This document shows positions 1-5,577 of a DNA stretch of 6,075 nt, one piece after another. The stretch is from NCBI GenBank assembly GCA_905236405.1, contig CAJOQB010000196.1:1-6075 (forward strand), written 5' to 3'. The DNA is from an uncultured Bacteroidales bacterium (GTDB taxonomy: Bacteria; Bacteroidota; Bacteroidia; Bacteroidales; P3). A program made the position numbers and the translations under genes. The stretch's first letter is position 1; each line of letters opens with the position of its first letter. Below the pieces are notes generated by a model, which was given only the letters and a program-made list of their open reading frames with translations, had not been told where the DNA came from and did no database searches.

Positions 1-437
1 GAACGGTTGGCCAGATAGCCGCCGTACTCACGGGCGAACGGGATGCCCTGTGCGACGCACTGGTCGATGATCGCCGCACTGACTTCGGCCAGACGATAGA
101 CGTTGGCTTCGCGGGCACGGTAGTCACCGCCCTTGATGGTGTCTTTGAACAGACGACCGATAGAGTCGCCGTCGTTCTGATAGTTCTTGGCAGCGTTGAT
201 ACCACCCTGTGCAGCGATGGAGTGGGCTCGACGGGGACTGTCCTGAATGCAGAAGATGTCGACATCGAAACCCAAAGCACCCAAAGAGGCGGCAGCGGAG
301 GCACCAGCCAGACCTGTACCGACAACGATGATTTTGATTTTGCGTTTGTTCGAAGGATTGACCAGCTTCTGTGCCGATTTATAATTGGTCCATTTCTCTG
401 ACAAAGGACCTTCTGGTATCTTGGAATCTAAATACAT
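1..437 (-). CDS. sdhA: Succinate dehydrogenase/fumarate reductase flavoprotein subunit, N-terminal part (truncated by window edge)
   Basis: This is the catalytic FAD subunit of succinate:quinone oxidoreductase / quinol:fumarate reductase. It interconverts fumarate and succinate on the cytoplasmic face of the membrane. Only the first 145 residues are in the window. Visible motifs: a short N-terminal extension, then a Rossmann FAD-binding loop G40-x-G42-x-x-G45 (VVGTGLAGAS), and the segment RAHSIAAQGG at 70-79. By family comparison H72 there is the histidine that binds FAD covalently. An acidic segment with the NDGDS motif follows at 88-92. The ATG at 437-435 gives the usual MYLDSKIP-type start of the Bacteroidetes protein. 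The gene follows the cytochrome b gene by 25 bp in the usual C-A-B operon order, so the iron-sulfur subunit gene is expected next, outside the window. Whether it acts mainly as fumarate reductase (frdA) or succinate dehydrogenase cannot be read from the sequence; in anaerobic Bacteroidales, fumarate reduction is the likely direction. Confidence 0.95.
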   Translation of the reverse strand, partial: MYLDSKIPEGPLSEKWTNYKSAQKLVNPSNKRKIKIIVVGTGLAGASAAASLGALGFDVDIFCIQDSPRRAHSIAAQGGINAAKNYQNDGDSIGRLFKDTIKGGDYRAREANVYRLAEVSAAIIDQCVAQGIPFAREYGGYLANR

Positions 438-462
438 AGACGTAATCTTTAATAATTATTAG

Positions 463-1428
463 TTAGACAAACAGCAGCACATAGAGTGGCACCAATGCAA
501 AGCCCAAGCAAATCACCCATGCATAGATGATGCCGATGACGGAGATGATGGGATACCAAGTGTAGTTGGTGAGGCCCAGTGTTTGGAATGCGCTCTCGAA
601 AGCATGACGCATGTGGAACCACAGCACCACAAAGAAAGCCAGATAGAGGAGCACAATCAAACCGTTGTTGAAGAGGTCGCGAGCCTGATAGTAGAAGTCG
701 GGTTCGAGCTCGATGTCCTCGACAGCTTCTTTCAGCGCACGTTTGTCTTCTTTGCTGATTTTGTGAATCCATTTGCCATCCTCGCTGATTTGGTCCTCGT
801 CAATATTACTGAGGAAGGTGACGATGGGGAGTGCCTGACGCATCTTTTCCACCTGATCGGTGTACTGCTGGAGCATCTGCTCGTCGAGCTGGCTGCTCAT
901 CATTTGTAGTTGTTGCTCGTTGGCAGAGACAAACTCTTCGGGAGTCATGCCATAAGCCTGGCTCTGCTGAAGCACTGCCGACACCTGCGGAGTCTGCAAG
1001 TCTTCGGTCTTGGCCATATAGATACCTTCGGTGACACCCATCTTCACAAAGTAGAAGTTGCAGAAGTGAAGGACCAAGAAGGCCAAAATGAGAAGGCCTG
1101 TCCAGATGGCAATCTTCGAACCCTTGGCAGTCTTGGTCTTGCTGACATGATGGTAAGCGACCGGACGCGACTTCTGGTTTTGAAGGGTGATGATAATAGT
1201 GAAGACAATGTGGAGTAACACCACAGCCAGCAGAACAACCTCGAATACCTTGACAAAGATATTGGTGCCCATAAAGTGGCAGAACTGCGAGTACCATAAT
1301 CCACCGTCATTCCTCAGAATGCAGAGGTTGGCACACATGTGGAAAGCAAGGAAGAGCAGCAAGAACCCTCCCAACAGAGCAATCACGAGTTTCTTCGTGA
1401 CCGAACTAATTTTTATTAAATTGCTCAT
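463..1428 (-). CDS. sdhC: Succinate dehydrogenase/fumarate reductase cytochrome b subunit (b558 family), with a long extra loop
   Basis: This is the membrane anchor and haem b subunit that passes electrons between menaquinol and the flavoprotein/iron-sulfur subunits. There are five hydrophobic segments, at about residues 14-36, 57-81, 107-129, 253-272 and 292-320. This matches the single-polypeptide, five-helix, dihaem type known from Wolinella FrdC. Candidate haem ligands are H30, H73, H121 and H272, one in each of the first four helices. The family signature lies at 271-286 (FHMRHAFESAFQTLGL). Positive charges at the N-terminus (K6, K12, K13) and between helices 2 and 3 (83-105) place those regions in the cytoplasm. 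The protein has 321 residues, while relatives usually have about 220-260. The excess is a hydrophilic segment at roughly 131-250, between helices 3 and 4. The ATG at 1428 directly precedes the family's N-terminus. Directly downstream is sdhA. The 48-bp upstream gap contains no clear promoter or hairpin. Confidence 0.93.
   Translation of the reverse strand: MSNLIKISSVTKKLVIALLGGFLLLFLAFHMCANLCILRNDGGLWYSQFCHFMGTNIFVKVFEVVLLAVVLLHIVFTIIITLQNQKSRPVAYHHVSKTKTAKGSKIAIWTGLLILAFLVLHFCNFYFVKMGVTEGIYMAKTEDLQTPQVSAVLQQSQAYGMTPEEFVSANEQQLQMMSSQLDEQMLQQYTDQVEKMRQALPIVTFLSNIDEDQISEDGKWIHKISKEDKRALKEAVEDIELEPDFYYQARDLFNNGLIVLLYLAFFVVLWFHMRHAFESAFQTLGLTNYTWYPIISVIGIIYAWVICLGFALVPLYVLLFV
679..1038 (-). other. 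Extra periplasmic loop domain inside the cytochrome b subunit
   Basis: This stretch encodes residues 131-250 of the cytochrome b subunit. It separates transmembrane helices 3 and 4, which are joined by a short loop in ordinary family members. It is hydrophilic and rich in Gln, Glu and Met (for example EQQLQMMSSQ and LDEQMLQQYT). Residues 161-200 read as a long amphipathic helix, possibly a coiled coil. An acidic and lysine-rich segment follows (209-243). By the positive-inside rule the loop faces the periplasm. It is in frame with no sign of a frameshift, and the helices on both sides match the family, so it looks like a real part of the protein. No function is recognised, and the exact borders are approximate. 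Confidence 0.7.
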
Positions 1429-1476
1429 GAGTGTTTTAGATGTTAATTATTATTTGATGATTGATTTGTTTCGCTG

Positions 1477-1902
1477 TTATCGCACAAAGCTGCCCGAGAA
1501 GTCGAACAACAGTTCCTCGCCGCTGTCGAGACTCACTATGCAATGTTCGGGGTCTTTCCTCATCGCAAGAATCTCGCTCCCTCTGTACATCTGCTTGACA
1601 TAGGTGCGGATGGAGGCAGGGATGGCGCTTTCGGGAAGGGCTTTCTCCGACACCACCTCTTTCCATCTGCCGTCGCGGTTGAAGAGGATGACGGTGCCGT
1701 CGACTAAACGCACCCTGTATTCAATCTTGGAGCCGTCAATCTCCTGCCAGCAATAGCTGATGGAGACATTGTTCCAGTTGTCCATCACATAGTGTTGTGC
1801 AGCCTTTGGCAGCTGGTCACGCTTGATCTGCTTACGGTTGTCGGCATAGAGGCTTCCGGCCATCAGGACAATACCGAGAAAGAGAAGAAGTGCTTTTTTC
1901 AT
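1477..1902 (-). CDS. PepSY-like (DUF2874-type) exported protein
   Basis: This is a 141-residue protein with a signal peptide at 1-20 (MKKALLLFLG..., probable cleavage after LYA20), so it is predicted to be periplasmic. The mature part is two tandem PepSY-like units. Unit A starts at LP31-32 and ends in the hairpin VRLVDGTVILFNRDGRW (64-80). Unit B starts at LP89-90 and ends in VSLDSGEELLFDFSGSF (123-139). The pattern (LP, a helix ending in YV, then a strand, a D/S-G turn and F-x-x-x-G) is typical of the Bacteroidetes PepSY-like family, once described as beta-lactamase-inhibitor-like. The biochemical role of the family is unknown; binding of a protein or peptide ligand in the periplasm is only a guess. 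Each unit carries one cysteine (C51, C121). The gene lies 12 bp after the DUF4919 gene and 48 bp before sdhC, so it is probably co-transcribed with its upstream neighbour. The leader AGAAACAAGTAT before the ATG has no Shine-Dalgarno sequence. Confidence 0.85.
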   Translation of the reverse strand: MKKALLLFLGIVLMAGSLYADNRKQIKRDQLPKAAQHYVMDNWNNVSISYCWQEIDGSKIEYRVRLVDGTVILFNRDGRWKEVVSEKALPESAIPASIRTYVKQMYRGSEILAMRKDPEHCIVSLDSGEELLFDFSGSFVR

Positions 1903-1914
1903 ATACTTGTTTCT

Positions 1915-2667
1915 TTAAAACTTTGAACTAAATGATTTCATTATTCGACTGACATTGAAGTAAAGTTCCGACTGATAGCCGTCCTCGTCGATGACCATCA
2001 TCTTGTCGTAGGCTTCCTTCTTGTCGTATATCAAAGCCTGTCCCGCCACATCGAAACCAATCAGGTTGAGCAGCACATACTCGTCGGAGACGGTGTTGGC
2101 ATACCACGCCTTTTTAGTGGAGTGCCCGTCGCCCGATTTGAGGATGGTGAAGACAATGGAGCGTAGATGGCTATTGTAAACAGCCGCCTCGTCGAATCGA
2201 CCCAGTTTATCAAGCAGCGTGACGGCGTAGAGGTAGCACTTGGGATTGATTGGGTCGTCTTGAATACCCTGAATGGAGAGCGCAAGTGCCTGCTCCAACA
2301 CTTTCGTGACCTCTTCAGCAGGCATCGAATCGGTGATTTGTTTAAATACTTGATCTGCTGTATCGAGCAGATAGGAATGGCGATAGCCGAAATAATCAGG
2401 GGTGAACATGTTGCCGTAGTAGAGATAGTGGCACTCCTCGAAGGTGAGCGTGGTGTCGCCATCCACAAAGCGTTGCAACAGTTTGGGGTAGTAGTACTGG
2501 TTGTTGGGATTGGTGGTGTACTTATTAATCTTCTTGAAGTTGGGCACCATCTCCTTGTGATAGGCGAACAACGACGACTGAGCGACAGCACCGCCCATGC
2601 CTATCGTCATAATGACAATCAGCAGCACAAAGCGACGCAGGGGTGTTTTCTTGTTTTTCATATTCAT
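1915..2667 (-). CDS. DUF4919-family exported protein
   Basis: This 250-residue protein has an N-terminal signal peptide: a basic start (MNMKNKKTPLRR), a hydrophobic core at 13-24 and probable cleavage after AVA29, leaving Q30. Cleavage at A-Q suggests a soluble secreted or periplasmic protein; there is no lipobox cysteine. The mature part opens with the family-typical stretch YYYPKLLQRF (58-67), DGDTTLTFEE (69-78) and HYLYYG (80-85). A helical part at about 115-175 resembles a single TPR-like repeat pair (ALALSIQGIQDDPINPKCYLYAVTLLDKLGRFDEA region). The C-terminus carries YFNVSRIM (236-243). This matches DUF4919, a family of unknown function largely confined to Bacteroidetes. The first ATG (2667) overlaps the pyrC stop codon as TAATG; a second in-frame ATG at 2661 is an equally good signal-peptide start. 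The PepSY-like gene follows after 12 bp. No function can be assigned. Confidence 0.82.
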   Translation of the reverse strand: MNMKNKKTPLRRFVLLIVIMTIGMGGAVAQSSLFAYHKEMVPNFKKINKYTTNPNNQYYYPKLLQRFVDGDTTLTFEECHYLYYGNMFTPDYFGYRHSYLLDTADQVFKQITDSMPAEEVTKVLEQALALSIQGIQDDPINPKCYLYAVTLLDKLGRFDEAAVYNSHLRSIVFTILKSGDGHSTKKAWYANTVSDEYVLLNLIGFDVAGQALIYDKKEAYDKMMVIDEDGYQSELYFNVSRIMKSFSSKF

Positions 2668-2669
2668 TA
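2665..2669 (-). promoter_or_regulatory. TAATG stop-start overlap between pyrC and the DUF4919 gene
   Basis: On the minus strand the pyrC stop TAA (2669-2667) and the first ATG of the DUF4919 gene (2667-2665) share one base. Such an overlap normally permits termination-reinitiation, so the two genes are probably translationally coupled and lie on one mRNA. The second in-frame ATG, 6 bases downstream, could be used instead; it would still lie close enough for reinitiation. Confidence 0.6.
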
Positions 2670-4055
2670 TTTATTATATGTCAAAAGCATGGGATGATTG
2701 CCGAAACACTCGTCGGAGTGGCCATAACGGTAAGCCACCTGTCCGTCGACAAGGGTGAGTTCGACACGACTATGGAAGACCATCCCTTCGAGCGGCGACC
2801 ACTGGCATTTGTACAACAGGTCGCTCCTGTCGATTCGTGTCTCCACATGGGGACGCACCAACACCATATCGGCATAGTACCCTTGACGGATGAAGCCTCG
2901 TTCGTCGATACCAAAAAGGGTGGCGGGGTTGTGACACATCTTCTCCACTAACAGGGGGAACCACGTAGGGGCTATCTGTGGGTCGAGCGACTCGGTGGTG
3001 GCGAAGAACGGCTCCAGCATCATCAGCAGCGTGTGCTGTATGGAGGGGATGCCGCTGGGAGCGTCAAAATAGGGTTTCTCTTTACTTTGCAGCGTATGGG
3101 GGGCATGGTCGGAGCCGATGGTGTCAATCAATCCGTCGTAGAGAGCAGCCCACAACGCCAGACGGTCGTCGTTGGACTTGATGGCGGGGTTGCATTTGAT
3201 TTTGTTGCCCAAAGCAGGATAGTCGCGGTCGTCGAACCACAGGTGGTTGGGGGTCACCTCGGCGGTGACGTTCTTCTCGTCGAGCGACTGGTTGCTGAAA
3301 AGGTTCAGCTCGGTGGCGGTGCTCACATGGGCGATATGGAGACGGGTGCCATACTTGCGGGCACGTTCCACCGCCTTGTAGGTCGACACATAGCAAGCCT
3401 CGGAAGTGCGGATCTTGGGATGCAGCTCTGCCGTCTCCTTCTCGGTACCACCCACCTCGGCGCGATACATGATGGTGTTGTTCTTGATAATCGACTCATC
3501 CTCGCAGTGAGCCACAATCAGTTTTTTCGACTCCTTGAAGAGGTGGTCGAGCTTCAGGGCATCGTTGACCAGCATATTGCCTGTCGACGAGCCGAGGAAC
3601 AGCTTGATGGCAGCATAACGACGAGGGTCTATGGCCAACAGTTCGTCGATGTTGTCGTTGGTGGCGCCCAGCATGAAACCGTAGTTGACCACGCTTTTCT
3701 CCGCCGCCATCCGCTCTTTCTCCTCCAACAACGCCAGCGTCGTGGTTTGCGGCTGCGTGTTGGGCATATCGACGACCGAGGTGACACCGCCTGCAGCGGC
3801 AGCACGACTCTCGGTAGCGAAGTCGGCCTTGTCGGTCAACCCAGGGTCACGGAAATGGACATGGGTGTCAATCACGCCTGGCAACAGATAGCCGCCTTCA
3901 GCATCGATAATCGTGGCGGCGTTCCTCACCTCGTCGGGTTCCCTACCATCTTCATAACGGTAGATGGCATCGATACGGTCGCCTTTGACAGTCACCGCAC
4001 CGAACGACACACTTCCCTCGTTGACGATATAGGCGTTTTTGATGAGCAGGTCCAT
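2667..4055 (-). CDS. pyrC: Dihydroorotase
   Basis: This enzyme catalyses the reversible cyclisation of N-carbamoyl-L-aspartate to dihydroorotate, the third step of de novo pyrimidine synthesis, in the cytoplasm. It is 462 residues long, close to the usual length of Bacteroidetes class I enzymes. Amidohydrolase-fold metal and substrate sites are complete: H65 and H67 in DTHVHFRDPG (63-72) with R69 for substrate, N99 in the VVDMPNT motif, K151 in AIKLFLGSSTG as the likely carbamylated metal-bridging lysine, H183 in VAHCED, H243 in IAHVST, and D316 in IGSDHAPH. The region PSGIPSIQH (333-341) is the usual active-site loop of the family. Start choice: the ATG at 4055 gives MDLLIKNAYIVNEG, the canonical N-terminal strand; an in-frame ATG at 4133 would add 26 unrelated residues and overlap the WG gene. 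The gene begins 16 bp after the WG gene's stop and ends overlapping the DUF4919 start, so it sits inside a cluster of exported proteins. An allantoinase or hydantoinase is less likely given HVHFRDPGLT. Confidence 0.93.
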   Translation of the reverse strand: MDLLIKNAYIVNEGSVSFGAVTVKGDRIDAIYRYEDGREPDEVRNAATIIDAEGGYLLPGVIDTHVHFRDPGLTDKADFATESRAAAAGGVTSVVDMPNTQPQTTTLALLEEKERMAAEKSVVNYGFMLGATNDNIDELLAIDPRRYAAIKLFLGSSTGNMLVNDALKLDHLFKESKKLIVAHCEDESIIKNNTIMYRAEVGGTEKETAELHPKIRTSEACYVSTYKAVERARKYGTRLHIAHVSTATELNLFSNQSLDEKNVTAEVTPNHLWFDDRDYPALGNKIKCNPAIKSNDDRLALWAALYDGLIDTIGSDHAPHTLQSKEKPYFDAPSGIPSIQHTLLMMLEPFFATTESLDPQIAPTWFPLLVEKMCHNPATLFGIDERGFIRQGYYADMVLVRPHVETRIDRSDLLYKCQWSPLEGMVFHSRVELTLVDGQVAYRYGHSDECFGNHPMLLTYNK

Positions 4056-4071
4056 GGGAGCGCAATCTATG

Positions 4072-5424
4072 TTAGAACTTTTGTTTCTCTGCCCAACGGC
4101 GACCGGCGTTGATGGCCTCCGAGTTGGTCTCATAGATGTTCTTCACCACAAACTGGCCGGTATGGTCGATACAACCCCACTTGCCGTCCATCTTGGAGGG
4201 AGCGGCGCGGTTGTTCCAAGTGCGGATAAAGGGACGGGCATCCTCGAAATGGGGAGCGATGACATAGTTGCCTTGGAAGTCGACATAACCCCAATAGCCC
4301 GTCTCGACATTCTTCACCGGCCACAGCCAATGACCCAGTTCTTGGTCGTTGTCCCACTCATAGCCGGCGGCATAGGCGTCGTTGGTGTTGACAAAGACAT
4401 TCTTCGACAGCCATTCGCCGTTGTTGTCGATGCTGGCCCAGAAGCCTTCGTAGCGGCAGGTAGCGAAGCGACCCGTGTCGTTGGCGAAACGGGTGGCGTC
4501 GTCATAGATAGGTTCGATGCACCATTCGCCCGTGGGGTCGACCCATCCGTATTTGCCCGTGGCGATGTCGGTCACCGGCACACGCCAGTCGCTCAGTGGA
4601 CGGCCATGCTCTATCTGGCTCAAGGCATAGTCGGCATCCTGCATGGAGTAGAAGATGCAATGCGATATCTCCTTGCCGTTGCGGTCAATCGACCCCCAAC
4701 GACCGTTCTGTTTCACTTGGGCATAGATGTAGTTGTGGTCGGGCCCGAAGAAATCGGTGGCCTCGTATTCGGGTTCCACACACCAGCGACCCAGATAGTT
4801 CACATAGCCCCACATGCCGGTGTTCTTGTCGCAGGTGGGATAGCGCCATGTGTCGTAGTGCAGGCCGTTGATCCATTGCTGACCGGCCAAGTATGCATCA
4901 TGCTGTTCCATGAACACATTGGCAATCACCATCACCCCTTTGCCGTCGATGCAACCCCAACGGTCGCCCTGTTTGACACAGGCATAGGTCATCGGCTCGT
5001 CGCCTGTGTAGGGGGTGGCGTCCTGATAGACAGGCATGAACTTCCAGTCGCCATAGTAGTTGACAAAGCCCCATTTGTGGTCGGCAGGGTTCATCATCGG
5101 ATAGACCCATTTGCCGGGTTCGTCGCCTTTCTCCCATGCTTTGCCGGCGGCCTCAGCCTCCTCCCAGGTGTTGAAGATGTTGCGGACAATCATCTGTCCA
5201 CGCACGTCGCAGCAACCCCAATAGCGGTCCAGTTTCACCACGGCAAAGCGTTTGAACTTGCCCTGAAACTCGAAAGCGGTGCCAAACTGTGGGGCAATCT
5301 GCCAGCCGCCCTCGTCGTTGCGATAGCCGTACAACTTGCTACTTTTGTCCTGCGACAATGTCTGTGCCGATGTCCCGCCCACAAAGGCGAAAAACAAGAT
5401 TATGAATATAGTGAGACGTTTCAT
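4072..5424 (-). CDS. Secreted WG-repeat protein with five 86-87 residue super-repeats
   Basis: This is a 450-residue protein with a clear signal peptide (1-20, cleavage after TSA20 before QT). No membrane anchor or lipobox is seen, so it is periplasmic or secreted. The whole mature part is WG-repeat-like (KWG/WGAID-type beta-hairpin) sequence organised in long units beginning at Y32, W118, W205, Y292 and W378. Each unit contains (1) [WY]G-x-V-[ND]-x-x-G-x-W-x-x-x-P, (2) a second WG-x-x-D-x-x-G motif 37-38 residues later (W69, W156, W243, W329, W416), (3) an A-x-x-A-G-x-x-W helix-like segment (A90, A177, A350, A437; degenerate at A264) and (4) a W-x-x-P turn (W106, W193, W280, W366). The last unit stops after part 3. 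WG-repeat proteins are abundant in Bacteroidetes, with unknown function; ligand or protein binding by a beta-propeller or solenoid-like fold is a guess. It is the first gene of the minus-strand cluster, with its own strong promoter just upstream, followed 16 bp later by pyrC. Confidence 0.85.
   Translation of the reverse strand: MKRLTIFIILFFAFVGGTSAQTLSQDKSSKLYGYRNDEGGWQIAPQFGTAFEFQGKFKRFAVVKLDRYWGCCDVRGQMIVRNIFNTWEEAEAAGKAWEKGDEPGKWVYPMMNPADHKWGFVNYYGDWKFMPVYQDATPYTGDEPMTYACVKQGDRWGCIDGKGVMVIANVFMEQHDAYLAGQQWINGLHYDTWRYPTCDKNTGMWGYVNYLGRWCVEPEYEATDFFGPDHNYIYAQVKQNGRWGSIDRNGKEISHCIFYSMQDADYALSQIEHGRPLSDWRVPVTDIATGKYGWVDPTGEWCIEPIYDDATRFANDTGRFATCRYEGFWASIDNNGEWLSKNVFVNTNDAYAAGYEWDNDQELGHWLWPVKNVETGYWGYVDFQGNYVIAPHFEDARPFIRTWNNRAAPSKMDGKWGCIDHTGQFVVKNIYETNSEAINAGRRWAEKQKF
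4075..5331 (-). repeat. Five tandem protein-level super-repeats in the WG gene
   Basis: The repeat region covers residues 32-450. Units in transcription order: 5331-5074 (86 residues), 5073-4813 (87), 4812-4552 (87), 4551-4294 (86) and 4293-4075 (73, lacking the last linker). Four independent landmarks (first WG, second WG, the A-x-x-A-G-x-x-W segment, W-x-x-P) each recur with 86-87 residue spacing, so the period is not an artefact of one motif. By eye the units are clearly diverged at DNA level, which suggests old duplication and selection for the fold rather than recent slippage. Confidence 0.88.
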
Positions 5425-5455
5425 ATTACTATTATTCTATTATATTGCGAAAATG

Positions 5456-5485
5456 CAAAATTACACCTTTTTTTGAAATAGCAAA
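5456..5485 (-). promoter_or_regulatory. Bacteroidetes-type promoter for the WG gene cluster
   Basis: Read on the minus strand, TTTG (5485-5482) is followed after 18 bases by TAATTTTG (5463-5456), a full match to the Bacteroidetes -7 consensus TAnnTTTG with a perfect -33 core. The spacer is about one base shorter than the commonly quoted 19 or more. The -7 box ends 31 bases before the WG gene's ATG, leaving a leader of about 25 bases. It would drive the WG-pyrC-DUF4919-PepSY cluster. Confidence 0.72.
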
Positions 5486-5505
5486 CAAGAATGTCACCGA
5501 AAAAA

Positions 5506-5536
5506 TTAACGGAATATAAAATAATTACTATCTTTG
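5506..5536 (+). promoter_or_regulatory. Bacteroidetes-type promoter for glyA
   Basis: TATCTTTG at 5529-5536 is a full match to the -7 consensus TAnnTTTG. The -33 position, 19 bases upstream, reads TTAA (5506-5509), only a partial match to TTTG. The -7 box ends 41 bases before the glyA ATG, leaving an AT-rich leader of about 35 bases without a Shine-Dalgarno sequence. The weak -33 box could mean moderate strength or need for an activator; that is inference. Confidence 0.65.
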
Positions 5537-5577
5537 CAAAACTGAACAACAAGTAAAACAAATTAAATAATACTGAT

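Noticed and set aside
679..1038. The sdhC insert as a result of frameshift or gene fusion error
   Set aside because: The reading frame is continuous and flanking helices match the family on both sides, so an in-frame loop expansion is the simpler reading.
806..1297. A 163-codon minus-strand frame inside sdhC in another reading frame
   Set aside because: It overlaps helices and haem ligands of the cytochrome subunit; its own translation is rich in Cys, His and Leu without a recognisable motif.
1429..1476. A possible terminator between the PepSY-like gene and sdhC
   Set aside because: The AT-rich gap contains runs such as TTAATTATTATT but no GC-containing stem followed by a T-run on either strand.
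3033..4112. A 359-codon open frame on the plus strand antisense to pyrC
   Set aside because: pyrC has complete catalytic motifs. The antisense product resembles no family and has the same biased composition as other shadow frames.
4056..4133. An N-terminal extension of dihydroorotase from the ATG at 4133
   Set aside because: The 26 extra residues (MRPTRRPSTP...) lie inside the end of the WG gene and are unlike the family; MDLLIKNAYI is the standard beginning.
4039..5481. A 480-codon open frame on the plus strand across the whole WG gene
   Set aside because: It is antisense to a gene with a signal peptide, ordered repeats and a good promoter. Its translation is a low-diversity Val/His/Ala/Gly-rich chain with no recognisable domain, and no promoter precedes it. 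It is explained by codon bias of the opposite strand.
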